Shown: positions 25,183 through 34,103, counted from the first letter of the stretch. The stretch is DNA of 64,000 nt from Hyphomicrobium sp. MC1 (GCF_000253295.1 NC_015717.1:4676001-4740000), one strand, 5' to 3'. Numbers and translations are program-made. The notes: generated by a model from the sequence alone, not told the origin.

Positions 25183-26610
25183 TCAAATGGCCGGATTGTC
25201 GATTTTGTCTTCGACCGCAGAGAGCGGGCGCGCAGGACGCAGGTGCGGATCTTTGTCCGCATCGGGTTGCGGTCCGCCGCTTTCGTCGGGGCCTTGATCG
25301 ACGACCTTCAGCATGTAGCCGACACCTGTGCCGAACACTGCGAAATAGACAACGACGAAAGCGCAGAGCGTGATCGACAGCGCAAGGACCGAATGGTTCG
25401 AGACGGCGTCGGCGGTCCGCAATTGCCCATAGACGACCCAGGGCTGGCGGCCGATCTCCGTCGTTAGCCAACCGGCGAGAATGGCAATCAGCCCCGCCGG
25501 ACCCATCAGCAATGCGAAGCGGAGGAAGTAGTCTGACGAATAGAGCCGCTCCTTCCAGCGCAGCCACAGGCTCCAGACGCCAAGTGCCACCATGAGCAGG
25601 CCGAGCCCGACCATGATGCGGAACGTCCAGAAGATAATCGTGGAGTTCGGACGGTCTTGCGGCGGGAATTCCTTGAGGCCTGGAATGTGGCCGGTGAGAC
25701 TGTGCGTCAGCACGAGCGAGCCGAGTTCGGGGATTTCAAGCGCGTAGCGCGTCGTCTCGGCCTTCATGTCGGGCCAGCCAAAGAGGATGAGCGGGACGCT
25801 CTGGCCCGGCTCGTTTTGCCAGTGTCCTTCGATGGCTGCGATCTTGGCGGGCTGGTATTTCAGCGTGTTCAGGCCGTGCTGATCGCCGACGAGAATCTGG
25901 ATCGGCGCAAGGATCAGGATCAGCCACATCGCCATCGAGAACATGGTGCGGATCGCAGGCGATGATCGGCCTTTAAGCAGGTGCCACGCGGCGGAAGCGC
26001 CGACGAACAAGCCAACGGCAAGCTCGGATGCAACGACCATATGCGCGAGGCGATAAGGGAATGACGGATTGAAAATGACTTTCAGCCAATCAACGGGAAC
26101 GACGCGGCCGTCGATGACCTCGAAGCCCGCGGGCGTCTGCATCCAGCTATTGGATGCTAAGATCCAATTGGCCGAGAGCAGCGTTCCGAGCGACACCATG
26201 ATCGTCGCGAAGAAGTGGAGGCCGGGACCGACCTTGTTCCAGCCGAACAGCATGACGCCGAGAAAGCCGGCTTCGAGGAAAAAGGCCGTCAGAACTTCGT
26301 ACGTCAGAAGCGGGCCGGTGACGCCGCCAGCGAAGGCCGTGAAGCCGCTCCAGTTGGTGCCGAACTGGTAGGCCATGACGAGGCCCGAGACGACGCCCAT
26401 GCCAAAGTTGATCGCAAAGACCTTCGACCAGAAATGATAAAGATCGCGGTAGGCCGTATCCTTCGTTAACAGCCACATCCCCTCAAGAACGACGAGATAG
26501 GTTCCGAGGCCAATGGTGATGGCGGGAAAGATGATGTGGAAGGAGACGGTGAACCCAAACTGGATGCGAGCGAGCTCAAACGCACTCAATGCGGATACGG
26601 TCGTTATCAT
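25183..26610 (-). CDS. cydA: Cytochrome bd ubiquinol oxidase subunit I, short Q-loop (CIO) type
   Basis: A 475-residue haem-bearing subunit. It begins with ELARIQFGFTVSFHIIFPA, with the haem b595 ligand His near the N terminus. GRQPWVVYGQLRTADAVS (about 384) is the family signature. The protein is shorter than E. coli CydA (522 residues), mainly because the quinol-binding Q-loop lacks the C-terminal insertion. With the DUF2474 gene this points to the cyanide-insensitive (CioA) branch. GAGG precedes ATG 26610. First gene of the cydA-cydB-DUF2474 operon. Confidence 0.95.
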   Translation of the reverse strand: MITTVSALSAFELARIQFGFTVSFHIIFPAITIGLGTYLVVLEGMWLLTKDTAYRDLYHFWSKVFAINFGMGVVSGLVMAYQFGTNWSGFTAFAGGVTGPLLTYEVLTAFFLEAGFLGVMLFGWNKVGPGLHFFATIMVSLGTLLSANWILASNSWMQTPAGFEVIDGRVVPVDWLKVIFNPSFPYRLAHMVVASELAVGLFVGASAAWHLLKGRSSPAIRTMFSMAMWLILILAPIQILVGDQHGLNTLKYQPAKIAAIEGHWQNEPGQSVPLILFGWPDMKAETTRYALEIPELGSLVLTHSLTGHIPGLKEFPPQDRPNSTIIFWTFRIMVGLGLLMVALGVWSLWLRWKERLYSSDYFLRFALLMGPAGLIAILAGWLTTEIGRQPWVVYGQLRTADAVSNHSVLALSITLCAFVVVYFAVFGTGVGYMLKVVDQGPDESGGPQPDADKDPHLRPARPLSAVEDKIDNPAI

Positions 26611-26927
26611 TTGCGCCTCGGCATCTCGTCGTGACACGACCCTGCATTCGACGCGATGCCGAACCGATCGCCTTGCCTATGTTGAGCCATTCGTCGCCGA
26701 ATAGAAAGAACGGATGCGACGCTGACTTAATACGGGTTCTTCAGCAACGGTCTGACGGGCGCATATGTCTGGAGGACAAGCGCCATAAGTGATGACGAGC
26801 AGTCCGCTATGGACTGTCAATTAGAAAAGCCGATGCGTGTTGCGAAGTAGACAAGACGCCCAACCGCGTATGCCGGACGCGTTTATCGTGCCAATCGGAA
26901 ATCGGGGCGTGCCAATTGGCAATTCGC
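26611..26927 (-). promoter_or_regulatory. 317-nt upstream region of the bd oxidase operon
   Basis: No gene is seen. On the minus strand a TTGACA (26815-26820) lies about 200 nt upstream of cydA, overlapping the palindrome AGTCC-GCTAT-GGACT (26801-26815). Seventeen nt later comes CGTCAT, a weak -10 match. No clear FNR-type site was found. Confidence 0.3.
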
Positions 26928-27209
26928 CTAACGGCGATTGCTTCGCATGCCGGTATTGCCCGTGACGGGATTTCCGAACCGGCCATAGCTCGCAGCGGGG
27001 TTGTTATAATTCTGCAGTCGCGGCGGATACATCGATGTCGGCGCGCCGACATTTCCGGATGTCCCGTAGCTGCTGCCATTATTGCTGCTCGACGGGGTTC
27101 GAATGATCGATTCAGTTCCGCCCGTCGGCGCCGGACTGACGCTTTGCTGCGCGTGAGCCTGGACGACGCTTCCCAGAACCAGGGCTGCAGCCAATATTCC
27201 TGTTCTCAT
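26928..27209 (-). CDS. Secreted Asn/Ser/Gly-rich small protein
   Basis: A 93-residue protein starting MRTGILAAALVLGSVVQAHA, a clear signal peptide with an AHA cleavage site. The mature part is low in complexity (PSSSNNGSSYGTSGN, NPVTGNTGMRSNRR) and has no cysteine, so probably unstructured. TAGGAGCG precedes the ATG. It is first in line downstream of the tiny membrane protein gene on the same strand. No family recognised. Confidence 0.6.
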   Translation of the reverse strand: MRTGILAAALVLGSVVQAHAQQSVSPAPTGGTESIIRTPSSSNNGSSYGTSGNVGAPTSMYPPRLQNYNNPAASYGRFGNPVTGNTGMRSNRR

Positions 27210-27353
27210 TGTGACGCTCCTACCGTTTAGCCACGAGACCGCGTCTATCCCGCCTGAGACATAGCCTACGCAAAACATAGGACGTCCGGGACTGGCTGCA
27301 AGCAGCCGCCCCGCCAGCACGAAGTGCGTTGCGGCCTTCTTTGGATACAACCC

Positions 27354-27476
27354 TCAGCGGACCAAAAAGATCGTCCAGGTCGCTATTGCAACCAGAACAG
27401 CGCACAGGACCGTCAGCATGACGGGTGAGTTGGCTGGAGGCCGGCCGCGGTTGTCGGAAGGATCGGGAGTTGCCAT
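27354..27476 (-). CDS. Tiny single-pass membrane protein
   Basis: A 40-codon frame encoding MATPDPSDNRGRPPANSPV followed by a hydrophobic helix (about 20-38, MLTVLCAVLVAIATWTIFLV) and a final Arg. The polar N terminus plus one helix is the usual layout of small bacterial membrane proteins. The ribosome site is weak. It is inferred from the protein's coherent design only. Confidence 0.45.
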   Translation of the reverse strand: MATPDPSDNRGRPPANSPVMLTVLCAVLVAIATWTIFLVR

Positions 27477-27734
27477 TGAGCGGATCAAATTCGAAATAGA
27501 TTTAAGGCGAGAATGAAAGAAACTTTAGCCGATTTTTCAGCGATATAGTTGCACAACGCTCTTCGCTGGTTGACGAACGGTAAATTACGCAAAATCAATG
27601 GCGCAGGTTCGTTCGTCATCCAAATAACGTATGAAAGTGACCGATCCGTTGGGGAATTTGGGTGAAAAGTTGGGGTCACATGTTTATTTTCGTCGCAGGT
27701 CAGGAAGGGGCCGCAAAAGGCCAAGGAGCATAAG

Positions 27735-28025
27735 ATGCAGCGTTATCGCAAACTTCGCCGCGGTTCCCTGCTGATGACGGTCGGCGCATTGGCGATCCCG
27801 GCGATCGGGAGCCTCGCATTTGCCGATTCCGTCCCGGAAAGCATTCGCATTCAGGAAAAGGCCGAGAAGGCCTATGAGTCCGCCCCCGTTGTTCCGATCG
27901 AACGGGGCAATGCGCACCATCGCGATCTAAAGGACGAAGATGGTGGCGATGGCGGCACGGGCGGATCCGAGGCGCTTCCTCCGCCGGAGCCGCCGGCAGC
28001 CAAGCACAACAAAACGAACAAATAG
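27735..28025 (+). CDS. Secreted small protein, acidic/proline-rich
   Basis: A 96-residue protein with a signal peptide (MQRYRKLRRGSLLMTVG, cleavage near SLAFA-DS). A short helical stretch (about 31-55) and a GDGGTGGSEALPPPEPP-type tail follow. A very good ribosome site, AAGGAGCATAAG, precedes the ATG. No known domain. It lies divergent from the minus-strand small genes. Confidence 0.65.
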   Translation: MQRYRKLRRGSLLMTVGALAIPAIGSLAFADSVPESIRIQEKAEKAYESAPVVPIERGNAHHRDLKDEDGGDGGTGGSEALPPPEPPAAKHNKTNK

Positions 28026-28174
28026 AGCGTGGGGGACTCCGGGCTTCTGTTCACGGCTGCTGATGCAACATCGGCGGTGCGCGGTGTACCTAATGCATAA
28101 AATCCCGGCGATCTGGGGAACCCCGGTTTAACGGCGCGAGGGCTATGCTCAAATCCGAAATTTTCGGAGGGGTC

Positions 28175-28345
28175 ATGTCATTCGCAGATGCTTATAGCAA
28201 GCGCCGTCGCGTCCTGATCGAGATCACACCGTCGTTGGGGGCTCGCTTGCGCCTCTGGATTCACAAGCTGCGGCATCCGCGCCATCGCTGGTTCGCAGGT
28301 CGCGGCACTGGCGCGACCAAGCCCGCATCCGGTTCGCAGTCTTGA
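28175..28345 (+). CDS. Small basic hypothetical protein
   Basis: A 56-residue Arg/His-rich protein, MSFADAYSKRRRVLIEITPS, then RLRLWIHKLRHPRHRWFAG. CGGAGGGG lies 3 nt before this ATG, so it is preferred over the in-frame ATG at 28145. It may bind nucleic acid or membranes through its basic patch (inference). No family recognised. Confidence 0.5.
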   Translation: MSFADAYSKRRRVLIEITPSLGARLRLWIHKLRHPRHRWFAGRGTGATKPASGSQS

Positions 28346-28624
28346 GCGTTCAATCCTGACGGCCTCTCGGGCCGGGATGCGCGCTCGACCGGCCTTCGCT
28401 CCCCTCTAAAACACACGTCATTGCATCCTCGGGCGCCGAAGTGGCTTGGCAAACCCCCGGGGATCAAGGCAAAAGCTTTGAAAAGCCGTTTTCTGCGTCA
28501 TTGGCACATTGGACAATTTGCCTAATGCCCTCGGGCGGGAACCCGGGACAGAAGCTACGTTGAGTGGCTCGCGAATATTTTTGCGCGCAGAGCCAGAGCA
28601 TGGTTCAAGGAGCATGAGCGGCCG

Positions 28625-29941
28625 ATGAGTGGAGCCACAGCCACGTTCGAGCGGAACACAGCATCTGCGGATGGCGGGCACGGCGATGTCAGCCCGGGCG
28701 AAATCGCCATTGGCGTCATCATTGGCCGGACTTCGGAATTTTTCGACTTTTTCGTTTATGCCATCGCATCGGTCATCGTTTTTCCGAAGCTCGTCTTTCC
28801 GCATCTCGATGCCCTGACCGGGACGCTCTATTCGTTCGCGATCTTCGCGCTGGCGTTCATTGCCCGTCCGGTCGGCACGGTCATGTTCATGGCCCTCGAC
28901 CGCAATTACGGGCGCGCGGTGAAGCTGACGTTCACGCTGTTCCTGCTCGGAACCTGTACGGTCGCGATTGCCTTCTTGCCGGGTTACGAACAGATCGGCC
29001 TGGCGTCCGCCGTTCTGCTGGCGATCTTCCGCATCGGCCAGGGTCTGGCGCTTGGCGGCGAATGGGACGGTCTGCCGTCGCTGCTGGCGATGAACGCGCC
29101 GGAGAATCGTCGCGGCTGGTACGCCATGATCCCGCAGCTTGGCGCGCCGCTCGGCCTGATGGTCGCGGCCGCGCTGTTCGCTTATTTCGCAGCCAACCTG
29201 TCGAGCGAAGATTTCCTGGATTGGGGCTGGCGCTACCCGTTCTTCGTTGCCTTCGCGATCAACGTCGTGGCGCTGTTCGCGCGTCTGCGCATGGTCGATA
29301 CACCGGAATACATCGAGCACTTCGAGCAGCAAGAGCTTGAGCCGATGCCGATCGGCGAGACGCTGCAAAAGGAAGGCCGCCATGTTATCATCGGCGCCTT
29401 TGCACCGCTGGCGAGCTTCGCGCTGTTTCACATGGTGACGGTGTTCCCGCTGTCGTGGGTATTCCTCTTTACGACCCAGAGCCCGTCGCGCTTCCTCGTC
29501 ATCGAGATCATCGGCGCCATCGTCGGTCTATTCGCGATCGTGGCGTCGGGGTTCGTTGCGGACCGAGTCGGCCGTCGTAACCTGCTCTCGGCCACGGCGG
29601 CGGTAATCGCGGTGTTCAGCGGTTTCGCTCCGCAGCTCCTCAACGGCGGTGACGTCGGTGAGATCGTGTTCATGGTGCTGGGCTTCACGCTGCTCGGTCT
29701 GTCGTTCGGACAGGCGTCGGGCGCCGTCGCCTCGAACTTCGCCAAGATCTACCGCTATACCGGCTCGGCGTTGACGACCGACTTGGCGTGGCTGGTCGGC
29801 GCCGGGTTCGCGCCGTTCGTTGCGCTCTGGCTGTCGAGTCACTTCGGCCTGATGGCGGCGGGCGGCTATCTGCTCTCCGGTGCGGTCTGCACGCTGATGG
29901 CGCTCGCGATGAGCCGCCAGCTCGAGTCGGGCGATCGCTAA
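28625..29941 (+). CDS. MFS transporter, metabolite:H+ symporter (MHS)-like
   Basis: A 438-residue, 12-helix transporter. The first helix carries GVIIGRTSEFFDFFVYAIAS, the MHS-type start, and the middle loop contains ENRRGWYAMIPQLGAPLG and GWRYPFFVAF. The loop 2-3 signature normally read as G-x-x-G-D-x-x-G-R is altered here to MALDRNYGRAVKL. MHS members import organic acids and osmolytes with protons; the substrate here is unknown. AAGGAG lies 12 nt before the ATG. It is convergent with the acyl-CoA synthetase gene across a bidirectional terminator, next to an oxalate module, so an organic acid substrate is likely (inference). Confidence 0.88.
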   Translation: MSGATATFERNTASADGGHGDVSPGEIAIGVIIGRTSEFFDFFVYAIASVIVFPKLVFPHLDALTGTLYSFAIFALAFIARPVGTVMFMALDRNYGRAVKLTFTLFLLGTCTVAIAFLPGYEQIGLASAVLLAIFRIGQGLALGGEWDGLPSLLAMNAPENRRGWYAMIPQLGAPLGLMVAAALFAYFAANLSSEDFLDWGWRYPFFVAFAINVVALFARLRMVDTPEYIEHFEQQELEPMPIGETLQKEGRHVIIGAFAPLASFALFHMVTVFPLSWVFLFTTQSPSRFLVIEIIGAIVGLFAIVASGFVADRVGRRNLLSATAAVIAVFSGFAPQLLNGGDVGEIVFMVLGFTLLGLSFGQASGAVASNFAKIYRYTGSALTTDLAWLVGAGFAPFVALWLSSHFGLMAAGGYLLSGAVCTLMALAMSRQLESGDR

Positions 29942-29967
29942 CGCCAGCCGCTTCAGCTTCGGACAAT

Positions 29968-29998
29968 AAAAAAGCGCCCAGTGATACCGGGCGCTTTT
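29968..29998. terminator. Bidirectional terminator between convergent genes
   Basis: Arms AAAAGCGCCC (29970-29979) and GGGCGCTTTT (29989-29998) pair perfectly around a 9-nt loop. A-run and T-run flank both sides, so it can end transcription from the MFS gene and from the acyl-CoA synthetase gene. Confidence 0.85.
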
Positions 29999-30022
29999 CT
30001 TTGTCTTCATCGCCCTAGCGCG

Positions 30023-31543
30023 TCAGGCGAGGCCAAGCTTCTGGGCCAGGCCGATACGCTGTAGCTTGCCTGTCGCGCCCTTGGGGATCTCCGGCAGCAG
30101 CAGGATCTTGCGGGGCACCTTGTAATGGGCGAGGTGCTCGTTCGCGAAGTCGCGAAGCTCGCGCTCGGTCGCTTCCTGGCCTTCGCGCAGCACAACGGCG
30201 GCGGCGACATCTTCGCCGAGCTTGTCGTGCGGCACGGCAAACGTCACGACCTGCAATACGGCGGGATGATCCATCAGGACTTCATCGACTTCGCGCGGGG
30301 AAACCTTCTCACCGCCGCGATTGATGATCTCCTTCAGACGGCCGGTTATCGTGATGTAGCCGTCGGCGTCGATGGTGCCCTGGTCGCCGGTGCGGAACCA
30401 GCCGTTGGTGAAGGCTTCGCCGTTGGCCTTGGCGTTGTTCTCGTAACCGCTCGTAACGTTGTCGCCGCGAATGACGATTTCGCCGACTTCGCCGGGCTGC
30501 AAGAGATTGCCTTCGGTATCCATGATGGCGACCTCGGGTCCGGCGGCCAGGCCGACCGTGCCGGGCTTGCGGACGCCACCGATGGGGTTCGACGCCATCT
30601 GATGCGAGGCTTCCGTCATGCCGTAGGCTTCGACGACGGGGGCACCGAAGGTCGCTTCGAGTTCGCTCAGGACCTGCGGCGGGAGCGACGATGACGAGGA
30701 GCGGATGAAGCGCAGCTTGTGGCGCGCGATCGTCTCGGCGTTGTGGCTGGCGCGCGAGAGGATTGCCTGATGCATGGTCGGGACGCCAGTATACCAGGTC
30801 GGCGCCGCCTCTTCCATGGCGTGGAAGAACTTCAGCGCATTGAAGCCCGGCGTGCAGAAGATCGAGCCGCCGCGAGACAGCGGGGCCAGCACGCCCGCGA
30901 TCAGACCGTGGATGTGAAACAGCGGCATGATGTTCAAGGCGCGGTCGCCGGCCGAAAGCTGCAATGCGGTGGCGATATTGCCAGCGGAGGCCGCAACGTT
31001 CTTATGGCTGAGAGGCACGATCTTCGGACGCGACGTCGTGCCCGACGTATGCAAGATCAATGCGGTGTCGTCGCTCTGCGCCGGGCCAGTCTGAGCTGGT
31101 TTCTCGGCAGGCGTTTCAGCCGACAGCGTGAATGCGCCGGCGCCGCTCGCAGGATCGGGCTTCAGCGTGATGAGCATGATGCCGCGCTCTTTCGCAACGG
31201 CGACTGCGGGTGAAGTGCTGCCATCCTCGACGATGAGCGCCTTGGTGTTGATGTCCGACATGTAGAAGTCGAACTCGTCGTGGCGGTAGGAAGGATTGAG
31301 CGGCGCGGCCGTCGCGGCCGATGCCGTTGCAACGAAGGATGTCGCCATCTCGGGGCCGTTCGGCAGCACGATCGCAACGCGGTCGCCGCGGCCGATGCCA
31401 AGCGCATTCAGGCTGTCGATGGTTCGCGTCACAAGGTCGCGAAAGCCGGCGTAGGTCAGCGCTTCGATGCCGGACGCCCGGATGGCCGGCGCTCGGCCGT
31501 CTCCGGCATTCAGAAGCTCATGCAGTGTCGTGGGTGTTGCCAT
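30023..31543 (-). CDS. Acyl-CoA synthetase, probable oxalyl-CoA synthetase
   Basis: A 506-residue adenylate-forming enzyme. The ATP P-loop is LHTSGTTSRPK (about 168-178). YGMTEASHQMASNP (about 307) is the A5 region, FRTGDQG the A7, GRLKEIINRGGEKVSP the A8, and the C-terminal Lys lies in KGATGKLQR. It resembles the Pcs60/oxalate-CoA ligase subgroup. The partners support oxalate: a PanE2-like reductase 43 nt upstream on the same strand and a divergent oxalate/formate antiporter. It would convert oxalate, CoA and ATP to oxalyl-CoA (inference). The start may be ATG 31543 or ATG 31555; GGAG lies 2 nt upstream of the latter. Confidence 0.88.
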   Translation of the reverse strand: MATPTTLHELLNAGDGRAPAIRASGIEALTYAGFRDLVTRTIDSLNALGIGRGDRVAIVLPNGPEMATSFVATASAATAAPLNPSYRHDEFDFYMSDINTKALIVEDGSTSPAVAVAKERGIMLITLKPDPASGAGAFTLSAETPAEKPAQTGPAQSDDTALILHTSGTTSRPKIVPLSHKNVAASAGNIATALQLSAGDRALNIMPLFHIHGLIAGVLAPLSRGGSIFCTPGFNALKFFHAMEEAAPTWYTGVPTMHQAILSRASHNAETIARHKLRFIRSSSSSLPPQVLSELEATFGAPVVEAYGMTEASHQMASNPIGGVRKPGTVGLAAGPEVAIMDTEGNLLQPGEVGEIVIRGDNVTSGYENNAKANGEAFTNGWFRTGDQGTIDADGYITITGRLKEIINRGGEKVSPREVDEVLMDHPAVLQVVTFAVPHDKLGEDVAAAVVLREGQEATERELRDFANEHLAHYKVPRKILLLPEIPKGATGKLQRIGLAQKLGLA

Positions 31544-31586
31544 CGTCGTTCTCATATCTCCGGTGCCTGTGCCGTCGGCGGCGTTG

Positions 31587-32591
31587 TCAGGCCTTTTCAA
31601 CTCTCAATCGTCCGCCTTCGCGCGATAAGGTCGCGGAAAGCAATTTCACGCAGGCATAGATCGTTTCGATCTGTGGCGTCGGAACGTTTGCGACCTGACC
31701 GAGCTCTATCACCGAGCCGATCAGTGCGTCGGCTTCGATGCCGCGACCGGCTTCGATGTCCTGCAGCATCGACGTCTTGTGTGGCCCGACGGCTTCGGCG
31801 CCTGCAATGCGCTTTTCGAGCGGGATGCGGAAGCGAATGCCGAGTGCTTCGCCGACGGCCTGGGCTTCCCTCATCATGCGGGCAGCGGCATCGCGGGTCG
31901 GCTGATATTTGCAGATATCTTCCAGCGTCGCATGCGTCAGTGCGCTGATTGGATTGAAGCTCAGATTGCCCCAGAGTTTCGTCCAGATCTCGGCGCGAAT
32001 GTCGGAGACGACCGGGGCTTTGAAACCGGCTTTCTGCAACGCCTCCGAAACGCGGGTGACGCGCTCGGTTTTCGAATTATCGATTTCGGCAATCGAGAAC
32101 CGGTTGCCTTCGATATGCTTAATTACCCCCGGCTCGGCGATTTCGGCCGCGGGATACACCACACTGCCAAGAACACGCTCAGCAGGCAGATTATCTGCGA
32201 CCACGCCACCGGGATCGACGCTTTCCAAGCGATGGTTTTCGTGCGGCCCGCTGACGCGCATGAAGTACCACCACGGAATGCCGTTCTGGGCGGTGAGCAC
32301 GGCCGTGTCGCGACCATACATCGCGGGAAGATCGCGCACGACGGCTGCGACCTGATGTGCCTTCATTCCGAGGATAACGAGATCCTGTTCGGAAACGTCG
32401 GCGATCTTATCTGTTGCGGCAATGCGAGAAACGCTCTCGCTACCGTCCTCTTCGATCAGTTTGAGGCCATTGGCGCGGATCGCCGCAAGGTGCGGGCCGC
32501 GGGCGATCACGGTTACATCTTCGCCCGATTGCGCAAGCCGCGCGGCGAGCAGGCCACCGATTCCGCCTGCGCCGACGACGCAAATTTTCAT
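31587..32591 (-). CDS. PanE-family reductase, probable oxalyl-CoA reductase
   Basis: A 334-residue ketopantoate reductase-family enzyme: NADP-binding GAGGIGGLLAARLAQ (about 7-21), VLTAQNGIPWWYF (about 99-111), and the C-terminal domain with catalytic Lys in EIWTKLWGNLSFNP and HKTSMLQDIEAGRGIEADAL. In Methylobacterium extorquens AM1 the homologue PanE2 reduces oxalyl-CoA to glyoxylate. The synthetase downstream and the transporter upstream fit that role rather than pantothenate synthesis (inference). GAGGGACG precedes ATG 32591. Confidence 0.85.
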   Translation of the reverse strand: MKICVVGAGGIGGLLAARLAQSGEDVTVIARGPHLAAIRANGLKLIEEDGSESVSRIAATDKIADVSEQDLVILGMKAHQVAAVVRDLPAMYGRDTAVLTAQNGIPWWYFMRVSGPHENHRLESVDPGGVVADNLPAERVLGSVVYPAAEIAEPGVIKHIEGNRFSIAEIDNSKTERVTRVSEALQKAGFKAPVVSDIRAEIWTKLWGNLSFNPISALTHATLEDICKYQPTRDAAARMMREAQAVGEALGIRFRIPLEKRIAGAEAVGPHKTSMLQDIEAGRGIEADALIGSVIELGQVANVPTPQIETIYACVKLLSATLSREGGRLRVEKA

Positions 32592-32670
32592 CGAACTTCG
32601 TCCCTCGATTTCTGTGTGGCGGTGCAGCAAAAAACTTTGTTGGCGCTTAGCTTTAATGCTGCACTTGTCG

Positions 32671-32688
32671 AACGTGATTTTTCACGTT
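32671..32688. promoter_or_regulatory. Palindrome in the oxalate divergent promoter region
   Basis: AACGTGATTTTTCACGTT has 7-bp arms around a 4-nt T spacer, midway between the divergent panE-like and oxlT-like genes (160 nt apart). Placement and size fit an operator for a dimeric regulator acting on both transcripts. No regulator gene is adjacent. Confidence 0.45.
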
Positions 32689-32751
32689 TTATGGTTGGGC
32701 GCTTTTAGTGCGAAATGAAAAAGAATTACAAGCCCGAGGGGACTGCCAAGG

Positions 32752-34026
32752 ATGACTATTCAAACGGAGTCGCGCGCTCCGGCTTCTGGCATTGCGACGT
32801 CAACCACCGGACGGTGGGCGCAGCTCGCGCTGGGGGTGCTGTGCATGACGATGATCGCCAACCTGCAATATGGTTGGACGCTCTTCGTCAATCCGCTTCA
32901 CGCCAAGTTCGGCTGGGAGATGGCGGCGATCCAGTGGGCGTTCACCATCTTCATTCTGACCGAGACGTGGCTCATTCCCTTCGAAGGCTATCTTGAAGAT
33001 CGCCTCGGGCCGCGGCCGCTCGTCCTGGTCGGCGGCATCATGATCGGCCTATCGTGGCTTTTGAACTCGCAGGCGGACTCGCTGGCGATGCTCTATGTCG
33101 CGCAGGCCATCGGCGGTATCGGCGCAGGGTGTGTTTACGGCACGTGCGTCGGCAATGCGCTCAAATGGTTTCCGGATCGTCGCGGTTTGGCGGCCGGTGT
33201 GACGGCAGCCGGCTTCGGCATGGGCTCGGCACTGACGATTATTCCAATCTCGATCGTGATCGCATCGCAGGGATACGAAGCGGCGTTTCTTTATTTCGGT
33301 CTGCTGCAGGGCATCGTCATCATTCTTGTGTCGTTCCTATTGCGGTCGCCGTCGAAGGATCAGTTCGGTGCGCGCGTCGAGCTGCTTTCGGCCAAGCGGT
33401 CGTTCGCACCGACTGAGATGCTGAAGACACCGGTCTTCTGGATCATGTATTTGATGTTTGTGATGATGGCGGCGGGCGGCCTGATGGCGACGGCGCAGCT
33501 CGCGCCCATCGCGAAGGACTTCAAGGTTGCAGATGTTCCGGTGTCCCTCGTCGGCATTACGCTTCCGGCGCTCACGTTCGCGCTGTCGCTCGACCGCATT
33601 CTCAACGGCGTCACGCGTCCGTTCTTCGGCTGGGTGTCGGACAAAATCGGCCGCGAAACGACAATGTTCATCGCGTTCGGCATTGAGGGCGTCGGCCTGC
33701 TGGCGCTGGCGCGCATGGGGCACGATCCGATCCTGTTCGTGGTGCTGACGGGGCTGGTGTTCTTTGCGTGGGGTGAGATCTACAGCCTTTTCCCGGCAAC
33801 GTGCGGCGACACCTTCGGCTCGAAGTTCGCAACGACGAATGCGGGCCTGCTCTATACTGCCAAGGGCACCGCGTCGCTGCTCGTGCCGTTTTCCAGTCTG
33901 CTGACACAGGCGACGGGCAACTGGCATGCCGTGTTCTATACGGCGGCCGGCATGAACATTCTCGCGGCGATTCTCGCGCTTGCCGTTCTACGCCCGATGC
34001 GTCAGCGGATGGCGCGGAACATCTAA
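32752..34026 (+). CDS. oxlT: Oxalate/formate antiporter-like MFS transporter
   Basis: A 424-residue, 12-helix MFS protein of the OFA family. NLQYGWTLFVNPLHAKFGW (about 37-55) is characteristic of oxalate:formate antiporters. The charged residues that bind oxalate in O. formigenes OxlT (Arg in helix 8, Lys in helix 11) have plausible counterparts in NGVTRPFFGW and LLYTAKGTASLL. OxlT swaps external oxalate for internal formate. It is divergent from the oxalyl-CoA synthetase/reductase genes. Substrate is inferred from family and neighbours. Confidence 0.88.
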   Translation: MTIQTESRAPASGIATSTTGRWAQLALGVLCMTMIANLQYGWTLFVNPLHAKFGWEMAAIQWAFTIFILTETWLIPFEGYLEDRLGPRPLVLVGGIMIGLSWLLNSQADSLAMLYVAQAIGGIGAGCVYGTCVGNALKWFPDRRGLAAGVTAAGFGMGSALTIIPISIVIASQGYEAAFLYFGLLQGIVIILVSFLLRSPSKDQFGARVELLSAKRSFAPTEMLKTPVFWIMYLMFVMMAAGGLMATAQLAPIAKDFKVADVPVSLVGITLPALTFALSLDRILNGVTRPFFGWVSDKIGRETTMFIAFGIEGVGLLALARMGHDPILFVVLTGLVFFAWGEIYSLFPATCGDTFGSKFATTNAGLLYTAKGTASLLVPFSSLLTQATGNWHAVFYTAAGMNILAAILALAVLRPMRQRMARNI

Positions 34027-34052
34027 CAGCTCGCTTTTGGGTGCAGTTTTAG

Positions 34053-34085
34053 AAGGGTCGGAACTCTGTTCCGGCCCTTTTTCGC
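34053..34085 (+). terminator. Terminator after oxlT
   Basis: Arms AAGGGTCGGAA (34053-34063) and TTCCGGCCCTT (34069-34079), with one G-T pair and a 5-nt loop, followed by TTTTCG. It lies between the convergent oxlT and rhomboid genes. Confidence 0.75.
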
Positions 34086-34103
34086 TTTTTTCAGGGGTGG
34101 TGC

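Noticed and set aside
28418..29431. 337-residue minus-strand frame
   Set aside because: Antisense to the MHS transporter, rich in Arg/Gln/Glu, no domain.
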